DNA from: JANRKH01 sp964351245 | GTDB taxonomy: Bacteria > Pseudomonadota > Alphaproteobacteria > Rickettsiales > Rickettsiaceae | DNA length: 21,147 nucleotides | Assembly: GCA_964351245.1 (NCBI GenBank) | Contig: CAYGNF010000020.1 | Location: 1-21,147, forward strand | Direction: 5' to 3' | Shown here: positions 1 to 7,253 of the stretch, one piece after another | Position numbering within the stretch: position 1 is the stretch's first letter | Layout: each line of letters starts with the position of its first letter | The notes under the pieces: generated by a model | Seen by the model: the letters and a program-made list of their open reading frames with translations, nothing else | Databases searched by the model: none | Told to the model about the DNA's origin: nothing | Program-made: the position numbers and the translations under genes

Positions 1-242
1 GGGGGGTACTCGGGTTGTGTGCTAGAGGCGGGGCATAAGTACTGGCTTAGCGGCCCTTATCTTTTAAAAAAGTGCGGAAGGTTGTATAAGTTCAGAGAGA
101 TAATTATGCTTGATTTTAGATAGTAAAAAGAGTATTTTTAATCGGCGTCGGAGAAAATTTTAATGTTCGTTAGTCAAAATAACTAAAAGAATGTTTTATC
201 GCATCCAAAAATAATAAACTTATAAAAAACGGCTATAAAGAA
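1..242. other. Left-edge non-coding region with a GC-rich island
   Basis: No gene is recognisable here. The first 60 bases contain 36 G/C (60%), while the rest of the window is strongly A/T-rich, and the stretch starts with six Gs. Positions 35-60 can fold into an imperfect hairpin: ATAAG (35-39) pairs with CTTAT (56-60), and GGC (44-46) with GCC (53-55), with a 4-base bulge. CTTTT follows at 61-65, which resembles the 3' end of a structured transcript or a weak intrinsic terminator. I could not match it to tmRNA, RNase P RNA, SRP RNA, 5S rRNA or a tRNA. It may be the edge of a repeat or of an RNA gene lying outside the window. Bases 66-242 are A/T-rich leader of the next gene. Confidence 0.35.
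110..138 (+). promoter_or_regulatory. Candidate sigma70-type promoter for the 204-aa gene
   Basis: A TTGATT hexamer (110-115) and a TATTTT hexamer (133-138) are separated by 17 bp, about 105 bp upstream of the ATG at 243. Both boxes are imperfect and the surrounding DNA is A/T-rich, so a chance match is quite possible. Confidence 0.25.
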
Positions 243-857
243 ATGAACGAAGATTTTAGAGATATTGGTTTCCGGATTTTAAAAATTAATGAAGATAGTA
301 ACTATTATACAGTTCGTGCATCAGCATTAACTAATGGACAAAAAAGTGAATTTTGCTTTAAATTCAAAAAAACACTAGTACCTGCAATGTATATAATTAA
401 GGACGAAAAAGGTTTTTTTAAAAAACATATTAAAAACGAAGAGTTTAGTTGGGATTCCCATGGTTCATCCATTGAGCTTGATGATACTGATGGAAAAAGA
501 TTTGTTAATCTATTATTGAAATATTATGGATTAAAAGAAGTAGATGTTGTAAAGAAAAACATTATTTTTGATACAGCTTTATTATTTGGCGATTTAGATA
601 AAATGCCAGTTAAAGATTTTCATCGAGATGGTTTGGACTATTCTGTGATTACTTCTTCGAATCAATTGATGGATGTATTTACTGAGGGAAAAGATATTCC
701 AAATATAATCAAATTAAAACTCGAAAATGTAATTCAAAATAATCCTCTAATCAGAGTGCAATTTTTTGTAGTCATAGATCTTGATAAAAACTACCTTTAT
801 TTTTTAGAAAAGGACGCAGAATTTAGAAATAATTTTCACTTAATGTTTAAAAAGTAA
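243..857 (+). CDS. Hypothetical protein, 204 aa
   Basis: This is an unrecognised protein; I see no family signature. It is soluble-looking, with no signal peptide and no membrane segment, and is rich in Lys, Asp, Asn and Phe. It alternates charged stretches with short hydrophobic strands such as IRVQFFVVIDLD near residue 173. The last part (ENVIQNN through LYFLEKDAE) looks like a small alpha/beta fold. The ATG at 243 is the first standard start codon in this frame: the frame is open back to a stop at 180-182 but holds no ATG, GTG or TTG before 243. No strong Shine-Dalgarno is visible (AAAGAA lies just upstream). The gene stands alone, and its last 11 bases overlap the end of a minus-strand ABC-ATPase remnant. 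It could be a lineage-restricted gene or a fragment of something larger. That it is a real gene rests mainly on its length in A/T-rich DNA. Confidence 0.55.
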   Translation: MNEDFRDIGFRILKINEDSNYYTVRASALTNGQKSEFCFKFKKTLVPAMYIIKDEKGFFKKHIKNEEFSWDSHGSSIELDDTDGKRFVNLLLKYYGLKEVDVVKKNIIFDTALLFGDLDKMPVKDFHRDGLDYSVITSSNQLMDVFTEGKDIPNIIKLKLENVIQNNPLIRVQFFVVIDLDKNYLYFLEKDAEFRNNFHLMFKK

Positions 858-942
858 ACACTATTCTCCCATCAATAATTTTATAAGCATGATCGACATC
901 TATAGTGTTTAAAAAATCTTCTTCGTGATAAACAATAATTAA
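847..942 (-). pseudogene. Remnant of an ABC-transporter ATPase C-terminus
   Basis: Read on the minus strand from 942 to the TAA at 847-849, 31 codons give LIIVYHEEDFLNTIDVDHAY followed by KIIDGRIVFTF. This has the layout of the end of an ABC ATPase domain: a hydrophobic strand ending in the switch histidine (IIVYH), then a helix, then the K-I-I-D-G-R-I strand-turn-strand seen after the H-loop. An in-frame TGA lies immediately upstream. Walker A, the LSGGQ signature and Walker B are absent in all frames of the following 200 bp, so this is a decayed tail. It does not match the corresponding part of the intact exporter at 2691-4475, so it comes from a different ABC protein. The family assignment rests on a short motif only. 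Confidence 0.5.
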
Positions 943-1143
943 TCATTGCACCATGTAACATTCGCCCTAAGCTGAAATATACCTAAGATAAACCAACTAA
1001 ATCTAGTGCCTAAAAACACTCTTGATTTGGTGACGGAGCACTTTTGCTTATGGTATTGAGATATAGGATTGAGGCTCCTTACTTAGAGCGGCATACAAAT
1101 TAAGTGACTATAATAATTCATATATTGATCTATATTTATCTTA
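943..1143. other. Degenerate spacer with interrupted reading frames
   Basis: No intact gene is visible. On the plus strand one frame (949-1083) stays open apart from TGA at 973-975 and TGA at 1057-1059, ending at TAG 1084-1086. On the minus strand another frame is open apart from two TAGs. Both patterns are what decayed coding DNA or a repeat fragment would show, but no product can be named. No convincing terminator for the type I secretion operon is present here. Confidence 0.3.
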
Positions 1144-2688
1144 TTACTTTTCTTTAAATGCCTTAAATATCGAATCTGTAACTGGATCTAATAAATATCT
1201 AACAAGGGTCCTAGTGCCCGTTACTATATTCACTTCTACCTGCATTCCTGGCCTTAGAACTAACTTATTCTTTTTAGCTATTTTATTAAAATCGTCCATA
1301 TCAATATCTATTTTAGCTATATATGCCGGCTCTTGCATTTGGGATTGATTTTTATCCTGGACTACATCTGGAGAAAGAGATACTACTGTTCCTTTAAATA
1401 CCGGAGTAGTTCTTGATTTGAAAGCGCTAAAACGTATTTTTGCTTTCAATCCCACATGGACAGATGCTATATCCTTACTTGCGATTCTTGCCTCAACAAT
1501 AAGTTTGTCATTTGCGGGCAAAATTTCAGCCATATGAGCTCCTGGTCCAAACACCCCTCCTATCGTTGTTGCATGCATTTCTATTACAGTACCATCTACT
1601 GGTGATCTTAATATAATTTTATCAAAACCATCCTTTGCTGCACTATACCTCTCTAAAGCTTCGTTTTTTGATACATGAGTTTTACTTAAGTCTTCTAAGA
1701 TACGAGCTAAATATTCACTTTTAACTCTAAGAATTTCAGCCTCATCTCCTGTCAGAGATTCATGAATTCTTGCTATTTCTGAGTCCAGAGTCAGTAGAGC
1801 GCTATAACTTTCTGCATCTTTTGCCTCCATCTCTAGTAATTTAGCTTTTTGGAGATATCCTTTCTTGTATAGATCTTGGAATGATTTTAACATCTCCTTA
1901 TTCACTGCGTTGTTTTTCAATGAAGATGTTCGTCTTGCTATTAGTCCTTCAAGCTGCTTTTCTAATTGTACATGTTTTTGCGTAAGAGCCTCTATGGTTT
2001 TATTATAAACCTCCTTTCGTGATTTAAATAATAATTCCTGACCCTTGATTAATGTAGCTACTTGTATATCATTTTTCCTATCAAGCAGAAAATCATCAAA
2101 GGTAATTTCATCCAAATTATCTCTTTCTGCAATTAATCTAGCTTCTGTGGCAAGGGATGTTTGATAAGAATTAAGCGCCATTTCATAGTTAGCCTTAGAC
2201 TGCACTTCATCAAGGGCTACAATTTTCTCTCCGGACCTTACCTGATCTCCTAAAGATACGTAAATCTCCTTTATAACCCCTCCCTGAATATGTTGGACGA
2301 TCTTTCTTTTTGAGCTAGGTATGATATACCCTACAGCTCTTTCTGCGCTATCAAGTGGAGCTATTAATGCCCATCCTCCTCCTATAATTACAAAAATAAC
2401 AATGACATAAGTGCCAAATATAATAGGGCCCCTGGCAGTACTCATAACATCGTCTTTATCTAACTCTTGCTTGTTAATAACGTATTTGATAAACCAATCC
2501 AATTGTATTACGCACTCACGAGTCAATCGCATAAGATTATCTATGAATTTTTGTAAATATTTCAGGTACTTAGTATATAGGCTTTGGCCTTTAGTATCAG
2601 ATGTAAGTGGATGAGCGTGCTCTCTAGTAAGTTTATCTTTTTGAGTATGTGATGTATTTAAAGAATTTTGATCTGGTGAGATATTCAT
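1144..2688 (-). CDS. HlyD-family type I secretion periplasmic adaptor
   Basis: This is the membrane-fusion subunit of a type I secretion system. It is anchored in the inner membrane and spans the periplasm between the ABC exporter and a TolC-type outer-membrane channel. Seen in the 514-aa protein: one membrane segment at about residues 89-110; then a barrel-sandwich/lipoyl-like half (IVQHIQGGVIKEIYV, GDQVRSGEKI); a long coiled-coil hairpin at about 165-345; the second lipoyl-like half (ILRSPVDGTVIEM); and a beta-barrel region (LKAKIRFSAF). This is the order found in HlyD/PrtE/AprE proteins. The start at 2688 lies 2 bp after the exporter stop and has a good Shine-Dalgarno (AGAGGA about 8 bases upstream), so the unusually long hydrophilic N-terminus of about 88 residues appears genuine. 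It is co-transcribed with, and downstream of, the exporter. The family is certain; the exported substrate is unknown. Confidence 0.92.
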   Translation of the reverse strand: MNISPDQNSLNTSHTQKDKLTREHAHPLTSDTKGQSLYTKYLKYLQKFIDNLMRLTRECVIQLDWFIKYVINKQELDKDDVMSTARGPIIFGTYVIVIFVIIGGGWALIAPLDSAERAVGYIIPSSKRKIVQHIQGGVIKEIYVSLGDQVRSGEKIVALDEVQSKANYEMALNSYQTSLATEARLIAERDNLDEITFDDFLLDRKNDIQVATLIKGQELLFKSRKEVYNKTIEALTQKHVQLEKQLEGLIARRTSSLKNNAVNKEMLKSFQDLYKKGYLQKAKLLEMEAKDAESYSALLTLDSEIARIHESLTGDEAEILRVKSEYLARILEDLSKTHVSKNEALERYSAAKDGFDKIILRSPVDGTVIEMHATTIGGVFGPGAHMAEILPANDKLIVEARIASKDIASVHVGLKAKIRFSAFKSRTTPVFKGTVVSLSPDVVQDKNQSQMQEPAYIAKIDIDMDDFNKIAKKNKLVLRPGMQVEVNIVTGTRTLVRYLLDPVTDSIFKAFKEK

Positions 2689-2690
2689 GC

Positions 2691-4475
2691 TTACTGTCCT
2701 CTTCCGGTCTTATCTAAATTAGTCGTTTCATTGCTTTTTAGCATAATTTTTTCTATCACATCTTTTTTGGGGCCAAAAGATGCAACCATACCATCTTGTA
2801 TAACCAAAATTTTATCCACTACTGATAAAACAGATGGCCTATGAGATATTACTATAACAGATATTCCTCTGTTTTTTGCATCAATCAGAGCCTTAGATAA
2901 TGCTTTTTCTCCCGCTTCATCAAGATTTGCGTTTGGTTCATCTAGTACTACAAGCTTTGGGTTTCCATAAAACGCCCTCGCGAGCCCTATTCTCTGCCTT
3001 TGCCCACCAGAGAGATTGTAGCCGGCCACTCCTATGTCAGAGTCATATCCGTTCGATAATTTTAAAATTAGATCATGAGCTCCTGATAGCTTTGCGGCTT
3101 CTTCAACCTTTGCTTCATCAATCTCCGGAGCCATCCTAGCTATGTTTTGTTTTATTGTACCAGAAAACAGCTCTATTCCTTGGGGTAAATATCCTATATG
3201 GTTACCAAAATCTCCTCGGTTCCATTTATATACATCTCCTCCATCTAATCTTACGCTACCTGTATTTGAAGGCCAAACCCCTGTGATTATTTTAGCTAAT
3301 GTAGATTTTCCTGCGGCAGAAGGTCCTATGACCGCAAGTATATCTCCTGCATCAATATTGAATGAAACATTTTTGATGATGAATTTGAGTTCTGGTGTTT
3401 TCTGAAGTGGGTTTTGTGGTTTTAACGCCGGATGAGCATAAGATATTCCTTGGACTTCTAGGTTACCTTTTACATCACTAATTCCCATTCCGGTATTTCT
3501 AACTCTCACTGTCTCAAAAGTATCGGTAATTCGTTTGTAGGATTTCATAGCATTGCTAATAGTTTTCCACAATTCTATAGAATTATCAAATGGCGCAAGC
3601 GCTTTACCCACCATTATAGAACTCATAATCATTGATCCAGTAGTCATGTCTTTACCGCTACTTGATAGTACAACATATGCTCCTATACCAGTGACAGCCA
3701 TTTGCATAATATTTCTTAAAAATCTTGCAAAATTGGCTATAGCGCCATTTCTATAACTTGCCTCAGACTGCTTCTGAAGAGCTTTAGTATTATATATTTT
3801 CCAGTTTTGGACTACATTATCCATCATCCCCATAGCTTCAACAGCCTCGGAGTTTCTACCAGCTACTTCAGCGTGATTTAAACTAACGATAGAGTATTCG
3901 TTTGCCTCTCCGAGAGTTTTATTAGTTGCTACCGCATTCAGAAATGCTAAAAAGACTATTAATATACCACCAAACAATGTTAGATATCCTATATATGGAT
4001 GTATCAAAAATATGACTATTATATATGCTATACTCCATGGTGCATCAAGTATAGTATTTAATCCTGTGCTAGTGAGGAATGTTTTCACGATTTGAAAATC
4101 CCTCTGTAACTGACTTGCGCCACTTCCTTGCTTCATAGCAGATGCTGCGATTGAATATGAAAGTAATGTGGGAGATAAATTATTATCAAGCCACTCCCCT
4201 ATTCTTATCATCGTGTAAGACCTTGCTATTTGAAGCATACCATACACAAAATAAATCATTCCAATTACAAGTGATAACATTAAAAGTGTATTATAGTTAC
4301 CGCTACCAATCACTCTATCCAAAACTTGCAAAGAGTAAAGTGGCGTAATTAACATTAAAATATTAATTACAAATGCAAATGCAAAGATAACTTTAAACGC
4401 AGTATAACAATCTTGTAATGCTTTCTGCAGTGGGTTGAGGGACTTTATTTTAAGATTTTTAGTATCTACGCTCAT
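2691..4475 (-). CDS. Type I secretion system permease/ATPase, PrtD-like ABC exporter
   Basis: This is the inner-membrane ABC exporter that powers one-step secretion of a protein substrate across both membranes. In 594 aa the N-terminal half is a transmembrane domain (hydrophobic segments at about 27-48, 62-82, 146-185 and 255-275). The C-terminal half is a full ATPase domain: Walker A GPSAAGKST (384-392), Q-loop PQG (431-433), signature LSGGQ (488-492), Walker B LVVLDE (508-513) and switch His 545 (ISHRPS). The absence of an N-terminal C39 peptidase-like domain and the overall length fit the PrtD/AprD subfamily. It is the first gene of a two-gene operon with the HlyD-type adaptor. The ATG at 4475 has only a weak ribosome-binding site (GATAAAG), and its upstream DNA is a 91-bp A/T-rich spacer with an inverted repeat. 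No TolC gene and no obvious RTX-type substrate gene is in the window. Confidence 0.93.
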   Translation of the reverse strand: MSVDTKNLKIKSLNPLQKALQDCYTAFKVIFAFAFVINILMLITPLYSLQVLDRVIGSGNYNTLLMLSLVIGMIYFVYGMLQIARSYTMIRIGEWLDNNLSPTLLSYSIAASAMKQGSGASQLQRDFQIVKTFLTSTGLNTILDAPWSIAYIIVIFLIHPYIGYLTLFGGILIVFLAFLNAVATNKTLGEANEYSIVSLNHAEVAGRNSEAVEAMGMMDNVVQNWKIYNTKALQKQSEASYRNGAIANFARFLRNIMQMAVTGIGAYVVLSSSGKDMTTGSMIMSSIMVGKALAPFDNSIELWKTISNAMKSYKRITDTFETVRVRNTGMGISDVKGNLEVQGISYAHPALKPQNPLQKTPELKFIIKNVSFNIDAGDILAVIGPSAAGKSTLAKIITGVWPSNTGSVRLDGGDVYKWNRGDFGNHIGYLPQGIELFSGTIKQNIARMAPEIDEAKVEEAAKLSGAHDLILKLSNGYDSDIGVAGYNLSGGQRQRIGLARAFYGNPKLVVLDEPNANLDEAGEKALSKALIDAKNRGISVIVISHRPSVLSVVDKILVIQDGMVASFGPKKDVIEKIMLKSNETTNLDKTGRGQ

Positions 4476-4522
4476 ACTTTATCTATTTATTAAAATTATT
4501 AATTAACAATATTGAGATTATA

Positions 4523-4552
4523 TAATATTTAATATATCATTATTAAATATTA
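4523..4552. repeat. Perfect 12-bp inverted repeat upstream of the type I secretion operon
   Basis: TAATATTTAATA (4523-4534) and TATTAAATATTA (4541-4552) are exact reverse complements around a 6-base centre, TATCAT. The element sits 48 bp upstream of the exporter start and 14 bp below the dsbD stop. It is purely A/T and has no U-tract, so it is a poor intrinsic terminator. It could be a dimeric regulator's operator or a product of A/T bias. Confidence 0.4.
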
Positions 4553-4566
4553 ATATATATAAAACT

Positions 4567-6486
4567 TTATTTTTGTCCAGCACTTTTTCCATTAAGTGTC
4601 AAGATTGCACTATACATCTCTGAGTAAGAAAGTAATGAAGGCATTACTATTCCGGTTTTATTGTTAGAGCCGTACAAAATAGTAAAAGGGATTCCCGGAG
4701 CATTATTATCTTCTAGGAACATCTCGGCTTCTTCATTAAATGCAGTAATATCAGCCTCTAACAACCTTACCCTATAATGCTTAAAGAGTTTCTGTGTTTC
4801 TAGTTTATTCAATACCATGATTTTATTTATTTGACAAGTCATACACCACCTTGCAGTTGCGTATACTAATATTATTTCATCCTGCTTTAAATATTGATTT
4901 AATTTTGCATAAGAAAAATCCTCAAAATATGATGATGTATTTGCGACTTCTGTTTTAGTGAATTTATTACACAGACTAGGTGCACAAAGAGATACTATAG
5001 TGAGTATCAGCAATGCTCGGTACGAATATTTATATTGTTTTTCATATAAAATAAATATTACCAATATTATACTCAAAATGAACAAACTGCATAGTAAGCC
5101 AACTTGCGCTACAAGAATCGTTGATAACCATAAAATAGTAGTTAGTAATAATAATATAAATAATATTTTTACCTTACTTTGCCATGCTCCAGATTTCGGC
5201 ATTAAATTTATTGCATCAGGCCATATAATCAAAATCATATAAGGGAAAGAGAACCCAAAACCTGCAGATAAAAATATCATCAGGATTATTGTAAGAGGTT
5301 GATTAAGTGCGAAAGTGACACTTGAGGCTAAAAATGGACCCGTGCAAGGTGTTGCAAGAATAGTGGATCCAAGTGTAATAAAAGCACTATTAATATACTT
5401 ATTGCTACTTTTATACTTACTCAGAAAATCGCTTGTAGGACCTATATTCACTTTATTCCTTAAAGCGCAGATCATTAATGTAATGAATATGATAGCAAGA
5501 ATAATCACTACAGGAATTTGTAATATCGTACCAAAGCCAAAAAACTTTCCAGATTGCTTTGCAAGTGCTGTGATGCAACCAATTATCAAAAAATATGTAA
5601 TAATAACACAAATTGATATTAGTGCTTCTGCCCTCCTTTCATTATATGATTTATAATGCACTAGACCGTACATCTTAATAGCCAATACAGGTAAAACGCA
5701 TGGCATAAAGTTTAATATAAATCCACCTAAAAATGCCAATAAAAAAACATGCATATAAATATCGCGCATCTTCCATGATGGATTTATTGTAACTGCCTTA
5801 TCAAAATAAAAAGACTTGATATTATTTGTATAATTATTAAAAAACTCTATATTACCATCTTCAAATTTGGATATATCAAAAAAATATTTTGTAGGATTAT
5901 TTTCCATGATCCGGTCTGGAGTGTATATGTTATAGCCTTGTTTTGCTATTAGTTGTAGCCCTTTTGTAGATGTAGATATAACAACATTACCGGAGTCATA
6001 AAAAATATTCTCAATATTCTCTTGCTGATTTGTTGCATTGAAGTAATAATCTCCTATGAAGATAGAATCACTAAATGTTCTTTGAGCGCATACTTGATTG
6101 CTACACGATAAATACGATAAAACAATCTTGCATTTTGAGTTAATGTCCTTATTTACTGGCTTAATGTAAAGAGGAATAGTAATTTTTTTTGAATAATACG
6201 CTATATTTCCATTTGTAGTGTTTTTTACTTCCGGCCAAGGCCAATCAATATCATAGCTCTGTATGTTTGTTTGATCTTCGAGAGTAATAATAGTAGGAAG
6301 ACCGACTGAGCTTTGTTGATGCCAATATATATATGTACTTGGCTCAAGTTGCATCTCTATCAAAACTTTGTTTTTATCATTTGTGATATTGATTATATCG
6401 CTAGCATAGGACAAATAGCTCAGACCAACTAATTGCCATAGGCATAATATTAAGCCTAATATACGCAAGAAAGCTTGAAAAAACAT
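4567..6486 (-). CDS. dsbD: DsbD-type thiol:disulfide interchange protein
   Basis: This inner-membrane electron carrier takes reducing equivalents from cytoplasmic thioredoxin and passes them to periplasmic substrates, such as apocytochrome c maturation factors and disulfide isomerases. All three modules are visible (residues counted from an upstream in-frame ATG at 6528): a signal peptide at about 15-42, an N-terminal periplasmic immunoglobulin-like domain with the cysteine pair SCSNQVC (C142/C147), and a membrane core with FMPCVLPVL (C277) and ATPCTGPFL (C395) as the redox pair. A C-terminal thioredoxin-like domain carries WCMTC (C562/C565). All six catalytic cysteines are present. I chose the ATG at 6484-6486 because it has AGGA 8 bases upstream and gives a typical signal peptide (MFFQAFLRILGLILCLW). 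The frame stays open to an ATG at 6526-6528 that overlaps the yqgE start codon but has no ribosome-binding site. Divergent from yqgE. Confidence 0.9.
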   Translation of the reverse strand: MFFQAFLRILGLILCLWQLVGLSYLSYASDIINITNDKNKVLIEMQLEPSTYIYWHQQSSVGLPTIITLEDQTNIQSYDIDWPWPEVKNTTNGNIAYYSKKITIPLYIKPVNKDINSKCKIVLSYLSCSNQVCAQRTFSDSIFIGDYYFNATNQQENIENIFYDSGNVVISTSTKGLQLIAKQGYNIYTPDRIMENNPTKYFFDISKFEDGNIEFFNNYTNNIKSFYFDKAVTINPSWKMRDIYMHVFLLAFLGGFILNFMPCVLPVLAIKMYGLVHYKSYNERRAEALISICVIITYFLIIGCITALAKQSGKFFGFGTILQIPVVIILAIIFITLMICALRNKVNIGPTSDFLSKYKSSNKYINSAFITLGSTILATPCTGPFLASSVTFALNQPLTIILMIFLSAGFGFSFPYMILIIWPDAINLMPKSGAWQSKVKILFILLLLTTILWLSTILVAQVGLLCSLFILSIILVIFILYEKQYKYSYRALLILTIVSLCAPSLCNKFTKTEVANTSSYFEDFSYAKLNQYLKQDEIILVYATARWCMTCQINKIMVLNKLETQKLFKHYRVRLLEADITAFNEEAEMFLEDNNAPGIPFTILYGSNNKTGIVMPSLLSYSEMYSAILTLNGKSAGQK

Positions 6487-6503
6487 ATTTAGCATCCTAT
6501 AAT
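6475..6503 (+). promoter_or_regulatory. Strong sigma70-type promoter for yqgE
   Basis: TTGAAA (6475-6480) and a perfect TATAAT (6498-6503) are separated by exactly 17 bp. The expected transcription start near 6510 leaves a leader of only about 17 bases, containing the ribosome-binding site AGAGG (6513-6517), 9 bases before the ATG at 6527. The -10 box overlaps the ribosome-binding and start region of the divergent dsbD, so transcription of the two genes may interfere. Confidence 0.6.
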
Positions 6504-6526
6504 ATAACCAAAAGAGGTTATGTAAC

Positions 6527-7114
6527 ATGAATAAAAATTACAAAAGAGATTCGCTAAGTAGTCTAACAGGTAAGATGCTTGTTGCAAACCCTTACTGCTC
6601 TTTTGGAGATATATTTGATAAAAGTGTTATATACATAGCATCCCATTCACAGGATGGCGCAGTAGGAATGATAGTAAATAAATTTATTAGTAGGCTTGGA
6701 ATAAAAAAACTATACAGAATCTCAGATGAAGAAATTATAGTAGACCAGGATGTTGAAAAAAATATTTTTATCGGAGGGCCAGTTGAGCCCGAAAGAAGCT
6801 TTGTACTTCATTCTGCAGATTATATTAAAAATGCAATTTTTACAGAAAATCCTGATGTCGCAGTAAGTTCAAATTTAAGTGTAATAAAAGATATACTAAA
6901 AGGCAGTGGCCCTAATCAATCTAGCATAATTCTAGGATATACAGGCTGGGGAGAAAATCAACTAGAACAAGAAATAGAAAATAATTACTGGCTGATTTTA
7001 GATGCAGATCAAAGAATCATCTTCGAGGAAGATAATTCTTATAAATGGAAAAGCGCTATAGAAAAATTTGGCATAGATCCCTGCTATTTATCATCTGAAA
7101 TGGGGCATAGTTAA
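6527..7114 (+). CDS. YqgE/AlgH family protein
   Basis: This is a conserved bacterial protein of the UPF0301 family (YqgE in E. coli, AlgH in Pseudomonas), a soluble cytoplasmic protein without an agreed biochemical function. The 195-aa product has the family pattern from end to end: GKMLVANPY and FDKSVIYI near the N-terminus, GAVGMIVNK, then IFIGGPVEPERSFVLHS, and later ILGYTGWGENQLEQEI followed by YWL. The length is normal for the family. The start is well supported by AGAGG at 6513-6517 and by the promoter in front of it. It is transcribed alone, divergently from dsbD and about 140 bp ahead of rpsA. Classification is secure; its role in the cell cannot be told from sequence. Confidence 0.93.
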   Translation: MNKNYKRDSLSSLTGKMLVANPYCSFGDIFDKSVIYIASHSQDGAVGMIVNKFISRLGIKKLYRISDEEIIVDQDVEKNIFIGGPVEPERSFVLHSADYIKNAIFTENPDVAVSSNLSVIKDILKGSGPNQSSIILGYTGWGENQLEQEIENNYWLILDADQRIIFEEDNSYKWKSAIEKFGIDPCYLSSEMGHS

Positions 7115-7211
7115 CTCCTTGCAATTCATTATGAATTAGTATATAGTGTGGTCGTTATCAATATTTGATCTCGCTAATCAAGCTATTGTGTTATATTAAT
7201 TATTAATTTGA

Positions 7212-7238
7212 GCGATATTCTTTAGCGTAAGTTATCGC
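7212..7238 (+). promoter_or_regulatory. Candidate stem-loop in the rpsA leader
   Basis: GCGATA (7212-7217) and TATCGC (7233-7238) are perfect reverse complements around a 15-base loop, 15 bases before the rpsA ATG. No Shine-Dalgarno-like purine run lies between this hairpin and the start. In E. coli, S1 translation initiation depends on leader hairpins and S1 represses its own mRNA, so a structured SD-poor leader is plausible. That link is inference. Confidence 0.3.
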
Positions 7239-7253
7239 GCGCAGTATTTAACT

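Noticed and set aside
949..1086. Possible UGA-to-Trp recoding, because reading TGA as Trp opens a longer frame here
   Set aside because: The clear housekeeping genes in the window use TGG for Trp and several end in TGA (mrcA, rodA, rluC), so TGA is a normal stop.
1144..4475. A complete toxin or RTX export locus
   Set aside because: Only the exporter and adaptor are present. No gene with glycine-rich RTX repeats and no TolC is in the window, and nothing links the 359-aa protein to this system.
4523..4552. Intrinsic terminator for dsbD
   Set aside because: The stem has no G-C pairs and no U-run follows it on the minus strand.
5315..5656. A long plus-strand open frame opposite dsbD, and similar antisense frames opposite rpsA (7325-7666 minus) and rodA (20337-20630 minus)
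   Set aside because: They lie entirely inside well-supported genes on the other strand, have no family motif and no ribosome-binding site, and are expected as mirror frames of biased codons.
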